From positions 1 to 59,479 of the forward strand of contig CALXNU010000004.1 of NCBI GenBank assembly GCA_944389835.1: a stretch of DNA of 59,479 nucleotides. The letters run 5' to 3'. This stretch comes from an uncultured Succinivibrionaceae bacterium. GTDB taxonomy: Bacteria; Pseudomonadota; Gammaproteobacteria; Enterobacterales; Succinivibrionaceae. Below are positions 44,495 to 53,524 of the stretch, piece by piece (the first letter of the stretch is position 1; every line of letters starts with the position of its first letter). The translations under genes and the position numbers were made by a program. The notes beneath the pieces are model-generated. The model saw only the letters and a list, made by a program, of their open reading frames with translations, had not been told where the DNA came from and ran no database searches.

Positions 44495-45876
44495 TATTTT
44501 TTCTCCTTACGCGGACGCTCATAGCCTTCTAAAATTCTTGGGCGGGCGCGTGAAACCATAAGAGCATGAGCTGGGATCTCGCGCGTTACAGTACTACCTG
44601 CTCCTATAGTGGCACCTTCTTTTACCTCAACTGGGGCTACAAGTTGGGTATCAGAGCCTACAAAGACATCATCCCCGATAATGGTTTTATGTTTGTTTGC
44701 GCCATCGTAATTGCAGGTAATAGTACCAGCGCCAATATTAACATCCTTACCAATTTCACTATCGCCAAGATAGCTTAAATGCCCAGCTTTAGTTCCTAAA
44801 CCAATATGGCTCTTTTTAACTTCAACAAAGTTGCCAATATGTACTTCATCTTCAAGCACATTGCCAGGCCTTAATCTGGCAAAAGGTCCTATGGTGTTAT
44901 GTACTTTAAGCGTACTGTCTTCCATAATGGTATATGGAGAAATTATACTATTATCACCAATCTTGCAGTTTTTAATAATGCATCCTGCACCAATTGTGAC
45001 ATTATTCCCAAGCTCAACTTCACCTTCTAAGATCACGTTAACATCAATTATACAATCTTGACCGTGAGTTAAAGTGCCTCGCAAATCAAAGCGCTTAGGA
45101 TCGATTAAGGTTACACCTTCTTCCATAAGTTTTTGCGCTTGTAAGGTGCGATAGGTATTTTCAATCTCACTTAGTTGTATTTTATTATTAACACCTGCAG
45201 TGCGTTTTTCATCGTAAGTGACTTGAGCGCTAACCTTAAGTCCTGCTTTTACAACAAGTTCTGTTAAATCAGTTAAATAATATTCTTGTTGGGCATTTAG
45301 ATTTTGAATTTTAGGTAAATATTGTTTTAAGATTTTAGATGAAGTTGCGATGATTCCACTGTTTATTTCATGAATAGCCTTTTCTTGAGGATTAGCATCT
45401 TTCTCTTCTACAATGCGCAAAATATTTTGCTCCTCATCGCGAATAATTCTGCCGTAGCCAAAAGGATTTTGCATGATGACAGTTAAAAGCTTAAGGGAGC
45501 TTTCACCTAAATCTAAAAGAGGCTCTAAAAGTTCTTTATTTACTAATGGGGTATCACCGTATAAAACTAAGCACTTACTGTCTTGATTTAGGTAGTTTAA
45601 AACACAAGATACGGCATGAGCAGTACCAAGTTGCTTCTCTTGAGTATGGAAAGTTAAAAGATTTTGTATGTCTTGAGGTAGTTTTTTACAATACTCTTTA
45701 ACTATTTCTCCACCATGACCTACTACGACATGCACTTTAGAGGCATTTAAAGAACAAGCAGTTTCTATAACATGAAAGAGCATGGGTTTGCCTGCAACTT
45801 GATGGAGTACCTTAGGTAAGGAAGAATGCATGCGTTTGCCCATTCCTGCGGCTAAAATAATTACTTCACAACTCAT
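44494..45876 (-). CDS. glmU: Bifunctional GlcN-1-P acetyltransferase / GlcNAc-1-P uridylyltransferase
   Basis: Two-domain enzyme producing UDP-GlcNAc. The N-terminal pyrophosphorylase domain has ILAAGMGKRMHSSLPKVLH and LYGDTPLV. The C-terminal left-handed beta-helix acetyltransferase has hexapeptide repeats (VTIGAGCIIKNC, DVNIGAGTITCNYDG) and the catalytic His segment ARLRPGN...HIGNFVEVKKS. A frame opens at ATG 45888 overlapping the lgt stop, but GGAG lies between it and the ATG at 45876 (MSCEVIILAAG), which aligns with family starts. It is followed directly by glmS, so both steps to UDP-GlcNAc are coupled. Confidence 0.97.
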   Translation of the reverse strand: MSCEVIILAAGMGKRMHSSLPKVLHQVAGKPMLFHVIETACSLNASKVHVVVGHGGEIVKEYCKKLPQDIQNLLTFHTQEKQLGTAHAVSCVLNYLNQDSKCLVLYGDTPLVNKELLEPLLDLGESSLKLLTVIMQNPFGYGRIIRDEEQNILRIVEEKDANPQEKAIHEINSGIIATSSKILKQYLPKIQNLNAQQEYYLTDLTELVVKAGLKVSAQVTYDEKRTAGVNNKIQLSEIENTYRTLQAQKLMEEGVTLIDPKRFDLRGTLTHGQDCIIDVNVILEGEVELGNNVTIGAGCIIKNCKIGDNSIISPYTIMEDSTLKVHNTIGPFARLRPGNVLEDEVHIGNFVEVKKSHIGLGTKAGHLSYLGDSEIGKDVNIGAGTITCNYDGANKHKTIIGDDVFVGSDTQLVAPVEVKEGATIGAGSTVTREIPAHALMVSRARPRILEGYERPRKEKK

Positions 45877-45887
45877 AAACATCTCCA

Positions 45888-46673
45888 TTAATTACGTTTC
45901 CCACGCTTTAAAACATAAATCATTAAGATTAAAGCGCCTAAAATAAAAGGTATAGATAAAAGTTGGCCTACATTGAGAGCAATCCCCAAGGTGTAATCTG
46001 CTTGTTCTTCTTTAAAGGGCTCGATGATAAAGCGGGCGGTGAAGATGAGTAAGAAGAATAAGGAAAATAAAAAGCCGTGGGGGAGTTTTTTATTAAATTT
46101 TATATAAAGCAAAGCTAAGACAATAAAGCTTATAAAGTAGGAACAGGCTTCAAAAAGTTGGGCAGGGTAGCGTGGAAAATCTTCACCTAATCTTAAGAAG
46201 ACCACTCCAAAATCGCCTTGCGTTGGAATGCCTAAAATTTCAGAGTTCATGAAGTTGCCAACTCTAATTAATGTCGCCACTAAGGCTACTGGCACACACA
46301 ACATGTCACAAAGCTCAAGAAAAGTGTATTTGCTTTTGCGCACAAATAGGAAAATTGCAATTAATACGCCAAGAGTTCCTCCGTGACTTGCCAGTCCCCC
46401 TTTCCAAATTTTTAAGATTTCCAAAGGATAACGTAGATAATAATCAGGTTCATAAATTAGGCAATGACCTAAACGAGCACCTAAAATAGTACCGATAAAA
46501 ATATAAATTAAAAGTTTATCAAGATCTTGGGTATTATAATTTTTCCTTTTAAACATCCACTGCATAATAAAGTAGCCTAGAATAAAGCCACCTGAGAAAA
46601 GTAGACCATACCAACGTAAGGTAAGAGGGCCGATACTAAAGGCTATAGGATCTACGCTTGAGTAAAATAACAT
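45888..46673 (-). CDS. lgt: Phosphatidylglycerol-prolipoprotein diacylglyceryl transferase
   Basis: A 261-residue inner membrane enzyme with seven predicted helices that adds diacylglycerol to the lipobox cysteine of prolipoproteins. Conserved segments are GPLTLRWYGLLFSGGF, GARLGHCLIYEP, GGLASHGGTLGV (catalytic His region) and the signature RVGNFMNSEILGIPT, plus the C-terminal FTARFIIEPFKEEQ. AAGGAAG precedes the ATG. It heads the lgt-glmU-glmS operon; a likely client lipoprotein is encoded at 55406-56155. Confidence 0.97.
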   Translation of the reverse strand: MLFYSSVDPIAFSIGPLTLRWYGLLFSGGFILGYFIMQWMFKRKNYNTQDLDKLLIYIFIGTILGARLGHCLIYEPDYYLRYPLEILKIWKGGLASHGGTLGVLIAIFLFVRKSKYTFLELCDMLCVPVALVATLIRVGNFMNSEILGIPTQGDFGVVFLRLGEDFPRYPAQLFEACSYFISFIVLALLYIKFNKKLPHGFLFSLFFLLIFTARFIIEPFKEEQADYTLGIALNVGQLLSIPFILGALILMIYVLKRGKRN

Positions 46674-46806
46674 TGCTCTTCCTTAACAAATATGCAATTT
46701 AAGTGTTGTTGATTATAAGCTATTGTATAAGCTCTTGCAGGCTTATCAAGGTAAAGCTTAGATTATTAAGTATAATAGGCGCTATATTGGATTACAGGAG
46801 CTTTTA

Positions 46807-47271
46807 ATGCTACTTGAGATAGAAAACCTCTTTTTTTATGCAGGACTTTTAGCTTTTAGTGCTGGAGTTTTACAGATTGTGTTTGCGCTTTTTAAAAGAG
46901 GCTATGGATTTTTTAAATCTGGAGTCGTAGCGATGTTTTTAGGAGATGCCTCCTTCGCAGTCGCTATCGCCTTCCCTAAAAAAGCACTTGCTTTATTTGA
47001 GCAAATGGGAATGAATAGCCTCCCTTTGCCGTCCCTTGTGGCAGGAATTATTTTTGGCGTGCTTTTAATTTTGGTAGGGGGCTTTTTATTTGTAAGATCG
47101 AAAAAGAAAAATGCGCTTAAGAGCAAGACATCTGCTAACAGTCAAGAAACCTTGTCAAATACAGCTCCCACTATTTTAGATAATCAAGAGAAAAAAGCCG
47201 ATCCTGCTTTATTCTCTAAAGTAATTCAAACTCAAGGCTCAAAAGATATTGAGCAGAATAACAAAGCTTAG
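46807..47271 (+). CDS. Small membrane protein of unknown function
   Basis: A 154-residue protein with three predicted membrane helices (about residues 8-28, 38-58 and 76-97) and a hydrophilic Lys/Gln/Asn-rich tail from 98 onward. It starts after CAGGAG. TATAAT at 46771-46776 is a likely -10 box. It lies 8 bp before the phosphopantetheinyl transferase gene and shares its transcript. I do not recognise the family. Confidence 0.75.
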   Translation: MLLEIENLFFYAGLLAFSAGVLQIVFALFKRGYGFFKSGVVAMFLGDASFAVAIAFPKKALALFEQMGMNSLPLPSLVAGIIFGVLLILVGGFLFVRSKKKNALKSKTSANSQETLSNTAPTILDNQEKKADPALFSKVIQTQGSKDIEQNNKA

Positions 47272-47279
47272 GATTTTAG

Positions 47280-48032
47280 ATGCAGGTTTTTATAACTACG
47301 CTTAGCACTGCTTTAGCTTTAACTCCCCAAGGATTTGAGCGCAAAGTTGAGGGAGAAGAGAGATTTGTAGGTAAAAGACAACGAACCTTTAGGGCCGGAC
47401 GAGAGCTTCTTTTAACTGTTTTAGACAAATTTTATGGTCCTCAACAAAAGTTACCTTCAATGTTTTATGGGGAGCATGGCAAGCCCTATTTTGTACAAAG
47501 TCCAAGATTTTTTAATTTAAGTCATTCAGGAGACTATTTAGCCTTAAGTGTGGGAGATGTTGAGCAAGGCCTTGATCTTGAAGTTTGCAAGCCTCGGAAA
47601 ATGTTAGATGAGATTATTAAGAAAAATCTAAGTCTAGGCGAGATTGATTATCTTTTAGCAAAAGATGAGGCGCAAAAGGTTAAAGAATTTGGTTTATTTT
47701 GGACTTTACGGGAGTCTTTGATTAAAGAGTCAGGTTTAGGCTTAGTAGGTTTGTCTAAGATTAAAGTTAATTTACAAGCTTTTAAAGTAAGTTGTGAGGA
47801 TAACTCTCAAGGTCAAGTATTCTCTTATTATTTACCGCATCTTTTAGAAAATGTGGCTAATGAAGTTAAGCCTTCCTGGTTGTCTTTTTTTGTAAATCAA
47901 AAGCTTCTTTTACAAAATCCTCTGCCTTTTGAAATTTATACTTTAAGCCTTAAAGCTCAAAAAGCAGGGGCTATTGAATTTACTAAGCTTGATGCAAGCT
48001 TATATAAAAGCGTTTTTAAAATTAATCTTTAA
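47280..48032 (+). CDS. 4'-phosphopantetheinyl transferase superfamily protein
   Basis: A 250-residue Sfp/AcpT-type enzyme that loads the phosphopantetheine arm onto carrier proteins. It has the family motifs MFYGEHGKPYF (motif 1a), FFNLSHSGDYLALSV (motif 1), GLDLEVCKPR (motif 2, metal Asp and Glu) and FGLFWTLRESLIKESGLGL (motif 3, W-x-x-x-E-S-x-x-K). No NRPS or PKS gene lies in the window, so the target may be ACP or a distant pathway. The 3' end overlaps the convergent Cys-rich gene by 11 bp. Confidence 0.87.
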   Translation: MQVFITTLSTALALTPQGFERKVEGEERFVGKRQRTFRAGRELLLTVLDKFYGPQQKLPSMFYGEHGKPYFVQSPRFFNLSHSGDYLALSVGDVEQGLDLEVCKPRKMLDEIIKKNLSLGEIDYLLAKDEAQKVKEFGLFWTLRESLIKESGLGLVGLSKIKVNLQAFKVSCEDNSQGQVFSYYLPHLLENVANEVKPSWLSFFVNQKLLLQNPLPFEIYTLSLKAQKAGAIEFTKLDASLYKSVFKINL

Positions 48033-48219
48033 AAACAGTACAGCAAATTTCCTGCTCTTTTTGAGGATGCGCTTTTAAAGGCTTGTGGGTTTGTTTATTA
48101 CATTCCTTGGCTAAAGAGCAAAAAGAACATTTTCTTTGGCGCTTTCTTAAAAGAATTTGCCTTAACGCAAAAAATGAGGCTAAGGCAAGTAGCGCGAGTA
48201 ACAAAAAATTTATCAGCAT
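48022..48219 (-). CDS. FeoB-associated Cys-rich membrane protein
   Basis: A 65-residue protein. One N-terminal membrane helix (residues 3-22) is followed by a basic stretch and five cysteines (31, 34, 40, 59, 60) in CSFCSLAKEC and ICC. This is the pattern of the small FeoB-associated Cys-rich proteins that take the place of FeoC in many bacteria. The ATG lies 1 bp after the feoB stop, and the ribosome-binding region is inside feoB. A role in iron handling or regulation of FeoB is inferred from position. Confidence 0.85.
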   Translation of the reverse strand: MLINFLLLALLALASFFALRQILLRKRQRKCSFCSLAKECNKQTHKPLKAHPQKEQEICCTVFKD

Positions 48220-48220
48220 C

Positions 48221-50272
48221 TTAAAAGTACAGTTTACCTATTTGATAGATAAGGGCAGTTACTATCCAGGCTGTGGCAAATTGGAAAAGCGCGGCAAAGA
48301 GCATAAAGGCAGTTGAGTTAGCTTCTTTTCTTATTGTTGCAAGTGTTGCTGCACAAGGGGTATATAAAAGGCAGAACACCATTAAACAGAAGGCATTAAA
48401 AGAGGTAAAACTAATTGCATTTAAAGCTTCAGAAAATTCTATCATGCCAGCTTTAGATGAGGAGTTAACTACTCCAAAAAGCACGGCACAACTTGAGACT
48501 ACTACTTCTTTTGCTGAAATGCCTGCGATTAAAGCAAGAGTGATTTGCCAAAATCCCAAGCCTACTGGTGCTAAAAGAGGGGCTAAGATCTTGCCAAGAC
48601 TTGCTCCAAAGCTTTGGCTTATATCATCTACAAATCCTGAAAAGTTTAAATTTAAAATCGCCCAGATAAGTAAAGTTGCAATAAAGATAGTGGTGCCTGC
48701 TTTTTCTAAATAGTCGCGAATTTTCTCCCAGACATAAATAGCTACCGTTCTTGCATCAGGCATTTTATAGTCTGGAAGTTCAATTAAGAGGTAATTTACA
48801 TTCTTTTTTCTATCTATAAGATGCACAATGGCACAGACGATAATAGCCACGATGATTCCTATAATGTACATGGAATAAGCCGCAAACATCGCGTTATTTC
48901 CAAAGAACATTTCAGAAAATAAAATATAGATAGTAAGTCTTGCGTTACAACTCATAAAAGGGGTGACGAGCATAACTTTGATTCTATCGCGTTTATTTTC
49001 AAGAGCTCGTGAGGACATGATGGCAGGTACTGTACAACCAAAGCCTAAGAGCATAGGAATAAAAGCTCTTCCTGAAAGGCCAAGCTTACTCATAATTTCT
49101 TCCATAATATATGCCACACGTGACATATATCCAGAATCTTCAAGTAAAGCAAGACACACAAATAAGATTAAGATATTAGGCAGGAAAGTTACAATAGTGC
49201 CAACGCCTGCAATAATACCATCGACAATTAATGAGGAAAGGGTGGCATTTGCTCCAAGATAACTTAAGCCCAAATTGGTATAAAACGAGATGAGATCTAT
49301 GCCTAGTTCAAAATAACCTTTTATAAAATCACCAATATTAAAAGTTAAAAAGAAAATTACCGCCATTATGGCTAAAAATACCGGAATACTTAAATAACGG
49401 TGAGTTAAAAGAGCATCCACTTTTTCAGTTAATAAGGCTTGTTTTTTCTGATTGACTAAAACTTCGTCAATAATCTCACCTATGAAGTTATATTTTTCAT
49501 TAATGATGACTGAGCCGTAATCTTGTTTTAGATCAGTTGGTAAATCAAGCGGATATTTGTTGGTTATTTCTTGGTCTTTTTCTAAGATTTTTATAGCGTG
49601 CCAACGATAATTCTCAAGGTTTGGATATTTTTGTTTAAGCGCATTTATAATTTTATCAATCCGATCTTCAATTTGGTCTGAATAGACCATGGCATATTCT
49701 TGGTGATGATTGTGTTTGTGATGAGATACTTGATTGTGGTGTTGGTGAATTAGACAGTCTGGGTTGTGGCAATCTTTATGGTGAGCTGCGGCATGTAAAA
49801 GGATTTCAAGACCGCGTCTTTGTCTTGCAGAAACTTCAACCACCGGAACTCCTAACATTTCAGGTAAACGGTGCATGTCAATTTCCATGCCACGCTTTTC
49901 TACAATGTCCATCATGTTAAGAGCTACTACAATTGGTTTGCCAAGCTCTAAAAGTTGTAAAGTAAGATAAAGACTTCTCTCTAAGGTGGAGGCATCAACG
50001 ACATTAATAATGACATCAACTTCATCACTTAGGATAAATTGCCGAGTGACAGTTTCCTCCATGGTATAGGAAGTAAGGCTATAGGTACCAGGCAGGTCAA
50101 CTAAGTGAATGTTAAGATCGTGATCTTTAATTGCGCCTTCTACTTTTTCAACCGTAACGCCAGGCCAGTTGGCAACTTTTAAATTAGCCCCCGTGTAAGC
50201 ATTAAAAAGAGTAGTTTTTCCACAGTTTGGATTGCCTATAAAACCAATAGTAAGTTCATGTTCAGAGCTCAT
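48221..50272 (-). CDS. feoB: Ferrous iron transporter FeoB
   Basis: A 683-residue inner membrane Fe(II) transporter. The N-terminal G domain has GNPNCGKTTLFNAYTG, VANWPGVTVEK, DLPGTYSL and ALNMMDIV, and its GDI helix region is followed by the gate domains with TVPAIMSSRAL and a C-terminal AGISAKEVVVSS...YTPCAATLA. Residues 164-195 (numbered from the TTG at 50284) contain twelve His and two Cys, an unusual cytoplasmic metal-binding-like insertion between the G domain and the membrane part. The ATG at 50272 is preferred over TTG 50284. It follows feoA by about 25 bp. No clear Fur box was recognised. Confidence 0.96.
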   Translation of the reverse strand: MSSEHELTIGFIGNPNCGKTTLFNAYTGANLKVANWPGVTVEKVEGAIKDHDLNIHLVDLPGTYSLTSYTMEETVTRQFILSDEVDVIINVVDASTLERSLYLTLQLLELGKPIVVALNMMDIVEKRGMEIDMHRLPEMLGVPVVEVSARQRRGLEILLHAAAHHKDCHNPDCLIHQHHNQVSHHKHNHHQEYAMVYSDQIEDRIDKIINALKQKYPNLENYRWHAIKILEKDQEITNKYPLDLPTDLKQDYGSVIINEKYNFIGEIIDEVLVNQKKQALLTEKVDALLTHRYLSIPVFLAIMAVIFFLTFNIGDFIKGYFELGIDLISFYTNLGLSYLGANATLSSLIVDGIIAGVGTIVTFLPNILILFVCLALLEDSGYMSRVAYIMEEIMSKLGLSGRAFIPMLLGFGCTVPAIMSSRALENKRDRIKVMLVTPFMSCNARLTIYILFSEMFFGNNAMFAAYSMYIIGIIVAIIVCAIVHLIDRKKNVNYLLIELPDYKMPDARTVAIYVWEKIRDYLEKAGTTIFIATLLIWAILNLNFSGFVDDISQSFGASLGKILAPLLAPVGLGFWQITLALIAGISAKEVVVSSCAVLFGVVNSSSKAGMIEFSEALNAISFTSFNAFCLMVFCLLYTPCAATLATIRKEANSTAFMLFAALFQFATAWIVTALIYQIGKLYF

Positions 50273-50296
50273 AATAAAATCCAAAATTTAATGTTT

Positions 50297-50515
50297 TTAA
50301 GCTGCTACTTCAATTTTAGAGGTGATGTTATAACCTAAGGCATAACGAGTTCCACGCAATTTGATAATTAAGATCCCGTGTCCTTTACGGTTTAAGATTT
50401 GCAGAGAACACCCTTGAGTAATACCTAGTGCTTCAAGACGATGTTGGAGCATGTCAGGTAAATTAAGATTTAATACGGAACAAACTTGTCCCTTAGTAGC
50501 ATCAGAAAGTAGCAT
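50297..50515 (-). CDS. feoA: Ferrous iron transport protein FeoA
   Basis: A 72-residue SH3-like protein that interacts with FeoB. It shows the family pattern LPDMLQHRLEALGITQGC, then ILIIKLRGTRYALG. It is the first gene of feoA-feoB-Cys-rich partner. The upstream 100 bp are AT-rich with no confident promoter or Fur site. Confidence 0.94.
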   Translation of the reverse strand: MLLSDATKGQVCSVLNLNLPDMLQHRLEALGITQGCSLQILNRKGHGILIIKLRGTRYALGYNITSKIEVAA

Positions 50516-50621
50516 AGAAAAAATCTTGCAAGATATAACCTATAAATTTACGGCTATATTATAGAAGTGAAGAATTACACGTCAATTAGTAATTAAATTT
50601 TCTATGCGTTTAGATGTTTTC

Positions 50622-50861
50622 TTAGTCTTTGTTTCCTAATACACTTTGTAATCTTGTGCGCCAGGAATTAAGAGTTTCATTTAATTTTTGGTTTTTAAGT
50701 TGTTCTTTCTTCAATTGATCTTGCAAAGAAGCAATTTGCTGATCACGCTTTGCAAGTTCATCCCCATAAGTTTTACAGACTGCTGCCATCTTGTTTATCT
50801 CAGCGATAGCTTTATTAATGCGTTTGAGTAAAAGTTGTTCATTTTCTGTGACAGCAGCCAT
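50622..50861 (-). CDS. zapB: Cell division protein ZapB-like coiled-coil
   Basis: A 79-residue protein, almost entirely coiled coil (about residues 5-65), ending LNSWRTRLQSVLGNKD. This closely resembles the C-terminus of E. coli ZapB (WQERLQALLG). ZapB links FtsZ-bound ZapA to the Ter-MatP complex and stabilises the Z ring. AAGGAG precedes the ATG. It lies 16 bp after hslU, a last gene of the hslVU transcript. In E. coli zapB is also close to hslVU. Confidence 0.82.
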   Translation of the reverse strand: MAAVTENEQLLLKRINKAIAEINKMAAVCKTYGDELAKRDQQIASLQDQLKKEQLKNQKLNETLNSWRTRLQSVLGNKD

Positions 50862-50877
50862 GGGGTACTCCTTAAGA

Positions 50878-52203
50878 TTAGAGAATATATCTGCTTAAGT
50901 CTTCATTTTTTACCAGATCTGCAAGGTGTTCGTCAACATAACTTGCATCAATAGTAATGGTGCTTCCTGATTTATCAGGAGCCTCAAATGAAATATTCTC
51001 TAAAAGTTTTTCCATTAGAGTATGTAAACGACGAGCTCCGATGTTTTCAGTGCGCTCATTTACCATAAAGGCATCTTCAGCAATACGTCTTATGGCATCT
51101 TCAGTAAAGACAATATCTACACCTTCAGTTTTTAAAAGCATCTCATACTGTTTAGTTAAAGAAGCATGAGGCTCTTTTAAGATCCTTTCAAAATCATCAG
51201 TGCTTAAGGCTTGAAGTTCAACGCGAATTGGAAGTCTGCCTTGCAATTCTGGAATTAAATCAGAGGGCTTTGCCATAGAGAAAGCACCTGAGGCAATAAA
51301 GAGAATATGATCAGTTCTTACCATGCCATAGCGAGTATTTACCTGACAGCCTTCAATTAAAGGTAACAAGTCACGTTGTACGCCTTGTCTTGAGACTTCG
51401 CCTCTAGAACCTGTATTATCGTTACCACAGATTTTGTCTATTTCATCAATAAAGACAATACCATGGTTTTCCACAAGCTCAATTGCTTCAGCGCGCAGAT
51501 CGTCAGTTTTAGTCATCTTATCTGCCTCTTCTTCGACTAATTCACGAAGAGCATCTTTTACCTTCATCTTGCGTGAGATAGTACGCCCTGCGGTCATGCT
51601 GTCGAAAATAGATTGCAATTGATTGTTCATATCCTCCATAGCTGAGGAGCCACCAATGACACTAATTCCAGGTGATTTATCTGCAATTTCAATCTCAATT
51701 TCTTTGTCATCAAGTTCATGCTCGCGAAGCTTTTTGCGGAAAATCTGACGGGTGCCATTTTGCGCCTTTTCCTCAGCACTCATCGTTCCAGGAGGAATTA
51801 GGGCATCTAAAATGCGCTCTTCAGCAGCATCCTCTGCACGCACACGATTTTTTTGGAAGGCCTTTTCTTTTACCATTTTCATGGACACTGCCGTAAGCTC
51901 ACGAATAATGGAGTCTACTTCTTTGCCCACATAACCTACTTCTGTATATTTAGTAGCTTCAACTTTGATAAAAGGTGCTTTTGCAAGGGAGGCTAAGCGT
52001 CTTGCAATTTCTGTTTTACCAACGCCAGTAGGTCCAATCATTAAAATATTTTTAGGATAAATTTCTGCTCTAAGCTTAGGGTCGATCTGCATTCTGCGCC
52101 AGCGATTACGCAAAGCAATAGCTACAGCTTTTTTAGCTTCATGTTGACCTATGATGTAACGATCAAGTTCGCCTACAATTTCACGAGGAGTAAGTTCGCT
52201 CAT
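50878..52203 (-). CDS. hslU: HslU ATPase, unfoldase of the HslVU protease
   Basis: A 441-residue AAA+ unfoldase that feeds substrates to HslV. Motifs are [20 protein letters not shown], Walker [14 protein letters not shown], the pore loop EVGYVGKEV, Walker [11 protein letters not shown] and a sensor-2 [14 protein letters not shown]. The intermediate (I) domain lies at about 110-230. It ends with DLSRYIL, the tail that docks in HslV. A GTG at 52218 gives five extra residues, but the ATG at 52203 ([10 protein letters not shown]) matches the family. Confidence 0.97.
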   Translation of the reverse strand: MSELTPREIVGELDRYIIGQHEAKKAVAIALRNRWRRMQIDPKLRAEIYPKNILMIGPTGVGKTEIARRLASLAKAPFIKVEATKYTEVGYVGKEVDSIIRELTAVSMKMVKEKAFQKNRVRAEDAAEERILDALIPPGTMSAEEKAQNGTRQIFRKKLREHELDDKEIEIEIADKSPGISVIGGSSAMEDMNNQLQSIFDSMTAGRTISRKMKVKDALRELVEEEADKMTKTDDLRAEAIELVENHGIVFIDEIDKICGNDNTGSRGEVSRQGVQRDLLPLIEGCQVNTRYGMVRTDHILFIASGAFSMAKPSDLIPELQGRLPIRVELQALSTDDFERILKEPHASLTKQYEMLLKTEGVDIVFTEDAIRRIAEDAFMVNERTENIGARRLHTLMEKLLENISFEAPDKSGSTITIDASYVDEHLADLVKNEDLSRYIL

Positions 52204-52207
52204 AAGC

Positions 52208-52741
52208 TTAATTCTCACTATCTAAAGTTTCTATAATATGATTTTGATTAGTGTAAATGCAGATATCACCTGCAATCTCAAGAGATTTTTTAACAATTTC
52301 TTGAGCACTCAATTGTGTGTTTTGACATAAGGCACGAGCTGCGGCTAGGGCATAGTTACCACCAGATCCAGTAGCTAGAATATCATCATCCATGCGTACC
52401 ACATCTCCAGTTCCTGAAATGAGGAAAGAGTCTTTTTTGTCAGCCACAATTAAAATAGCCTCAAGCTTTCTTAAAGCTCTATCTGTACGCCAAGATTTTA
52501 CTAAGGAGACGCAAGCCCGCTCTAAAATGCCTTGATGTTCTTCTAATTTACTTTCAAAAAGATCAAGAAGAGTAAAGGCATCAGCAGTAGATCCTGCAAA
52601 ACCTGCAATAACCTTACCGTGGAAGAGTTTACGAACTTTAATGGCGTTGCCTTTTAATACGGAGGTCTGCCCCATAGTTACTTGGCCATCACCACCTACT
52701 GCAACCTTACCGCCACGTCTTACTGATACAATGGTTGTCAC
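52208..52741 (-). CDS. hslV: HslV peptidase of the HslVU protease
   Basis: A 177-residue proteasome-like N-terminal-threonine peptidase. After removal of the start Met (GTG codon) the mature protein begins [19 protein letters not shown], with Thr as the nucleophile. Lys in the GNAIKVRKL segment and [14 protein letters not shown] are conserved. It is cytoplasmic and forms a dodecamer capped by HslU. It overlaps the possible GTG extension of hslU but not its preferred start. Confidence 0.97.
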   Translation of the reverse strand: MTTIVSVRRGGKVAVGGDGQVTMGQTSVLKGNAIKVRKLFHGKVIAGFAGSTADAFTLLDLFESKLEEHQGILERACVSLVKSWRTDRALRKLEAILIVADKKDSFLISGTGDVVRMDDDILATGSGGNYALAAARALCQNTQLSAQEIVKKSLEIAGDICIYTNQNHIIETLDSEN

Positions 52742-52758
52742 TTATGATTTCCTCTTTA

Positions 52759-53445
52759 TTAATTTGCTTTAGCTTCATCTACTAAGGCACAGCGCTCAAC
52801 AAGACCTGCCTCGCCTAACTTATTAAATTCGCTACGACCAATCTCACGATTAGCAAAAGGTCCAATTTTAAGCTGATATTTACCTTCACTATTTTGTACA
52901 ACAGTAGAGCTTGCGCCTTGGAATGCGATTAAGGCTTTATGCTCTTGAGCTTGATTTTCACTATCAAAACTGTCGCAGTACAGCCAAGATTCAACTTCTT
53001 GAGTAGCAGGTAGTGTCTCTTGAGGGGCACTTACCTCGCCCATATTTTGCTCCTGTGACAGAGCATTTTGTGAGGTTGAGCTTTGATTTGAAGTTGCATT
53101 TAATTGCTGATTATCTGCATTTTGTGGGCGCATGTTAGCAAAAGGATCGGCAATTTCGCTTTGCTTTAAAGGTTCCTCTTCAGTATTGTTTAAAAGGTTA
53201 GTATAGTCATACTTTTGGGCAGCAGGGACTTTTGCTGTTTGATTAAGATCCAAAGAACCACTTGCCTGCTTGCTTTGTGCTGTATTATTTGTTGTGACTT
53301 CTTGTACCTTACTTTCATCTTCTGAGGATAAGGAAGTTAAAAAGATAATGAAGGCTAGGATAATTACTGCTAAAAGAGCAAGAAGTAAAACTCTTTTCTT
53401 ATCTTCTTTAAGCTTTTTATTAAGAAGCTTTTTTAAATCTTTCAT
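52759..53445 (-). CDS. ftsN: Cell division protein FtsN (SPOR domain)
   Basis: A 228-residue bitopic protein: a short basic cytoplasmic N-terminus, a transmembrane helix (about 18-38, VLLLALLAVIILAFIIFL), a long Gln/Asn/Ser-rich periplasmic linker, and a C-terminal SPOR domain (about 150-225, WLYCDSFDSENQAQEHKALI...YQLKIGPFANREIGRSEF) that binds denuded septal glycan. FtsN triggers septal peptidoglycan synthesis. It lies 17 bp upstream of hslV, as in E. coli. The conserved order supports FtsN over other SPOR proteins. Confidence 0.9.
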   Translation of the reverse strand: MKDLKKLLNKKLKEDKKRVLLLALLAVIILAFIIFLTSLSSEDESKVQEVTTNNTAQSKQASGSLDLNQTAKVPAAQKYDYTNLLNNTEEEPLKQSEIADPFANMRPQNADNQQLNATSNQSSTSQNALSQEQNMGEVSAPQETLPATQEVESWLYCDSFDSENQAQEHKALIAFQGASSTVVQNSEGKYQLKIGPFANREIGRSEFNKLGEAGLVERCALVDEAKAN

Positions 53446-53524
53446 AAAATCAGGCCATTAAGAAATTTACCGCACTTATCTAATATATATGGGGATAGTG
53501 CGGCAATTTTTAAAGAGGGGAGGT

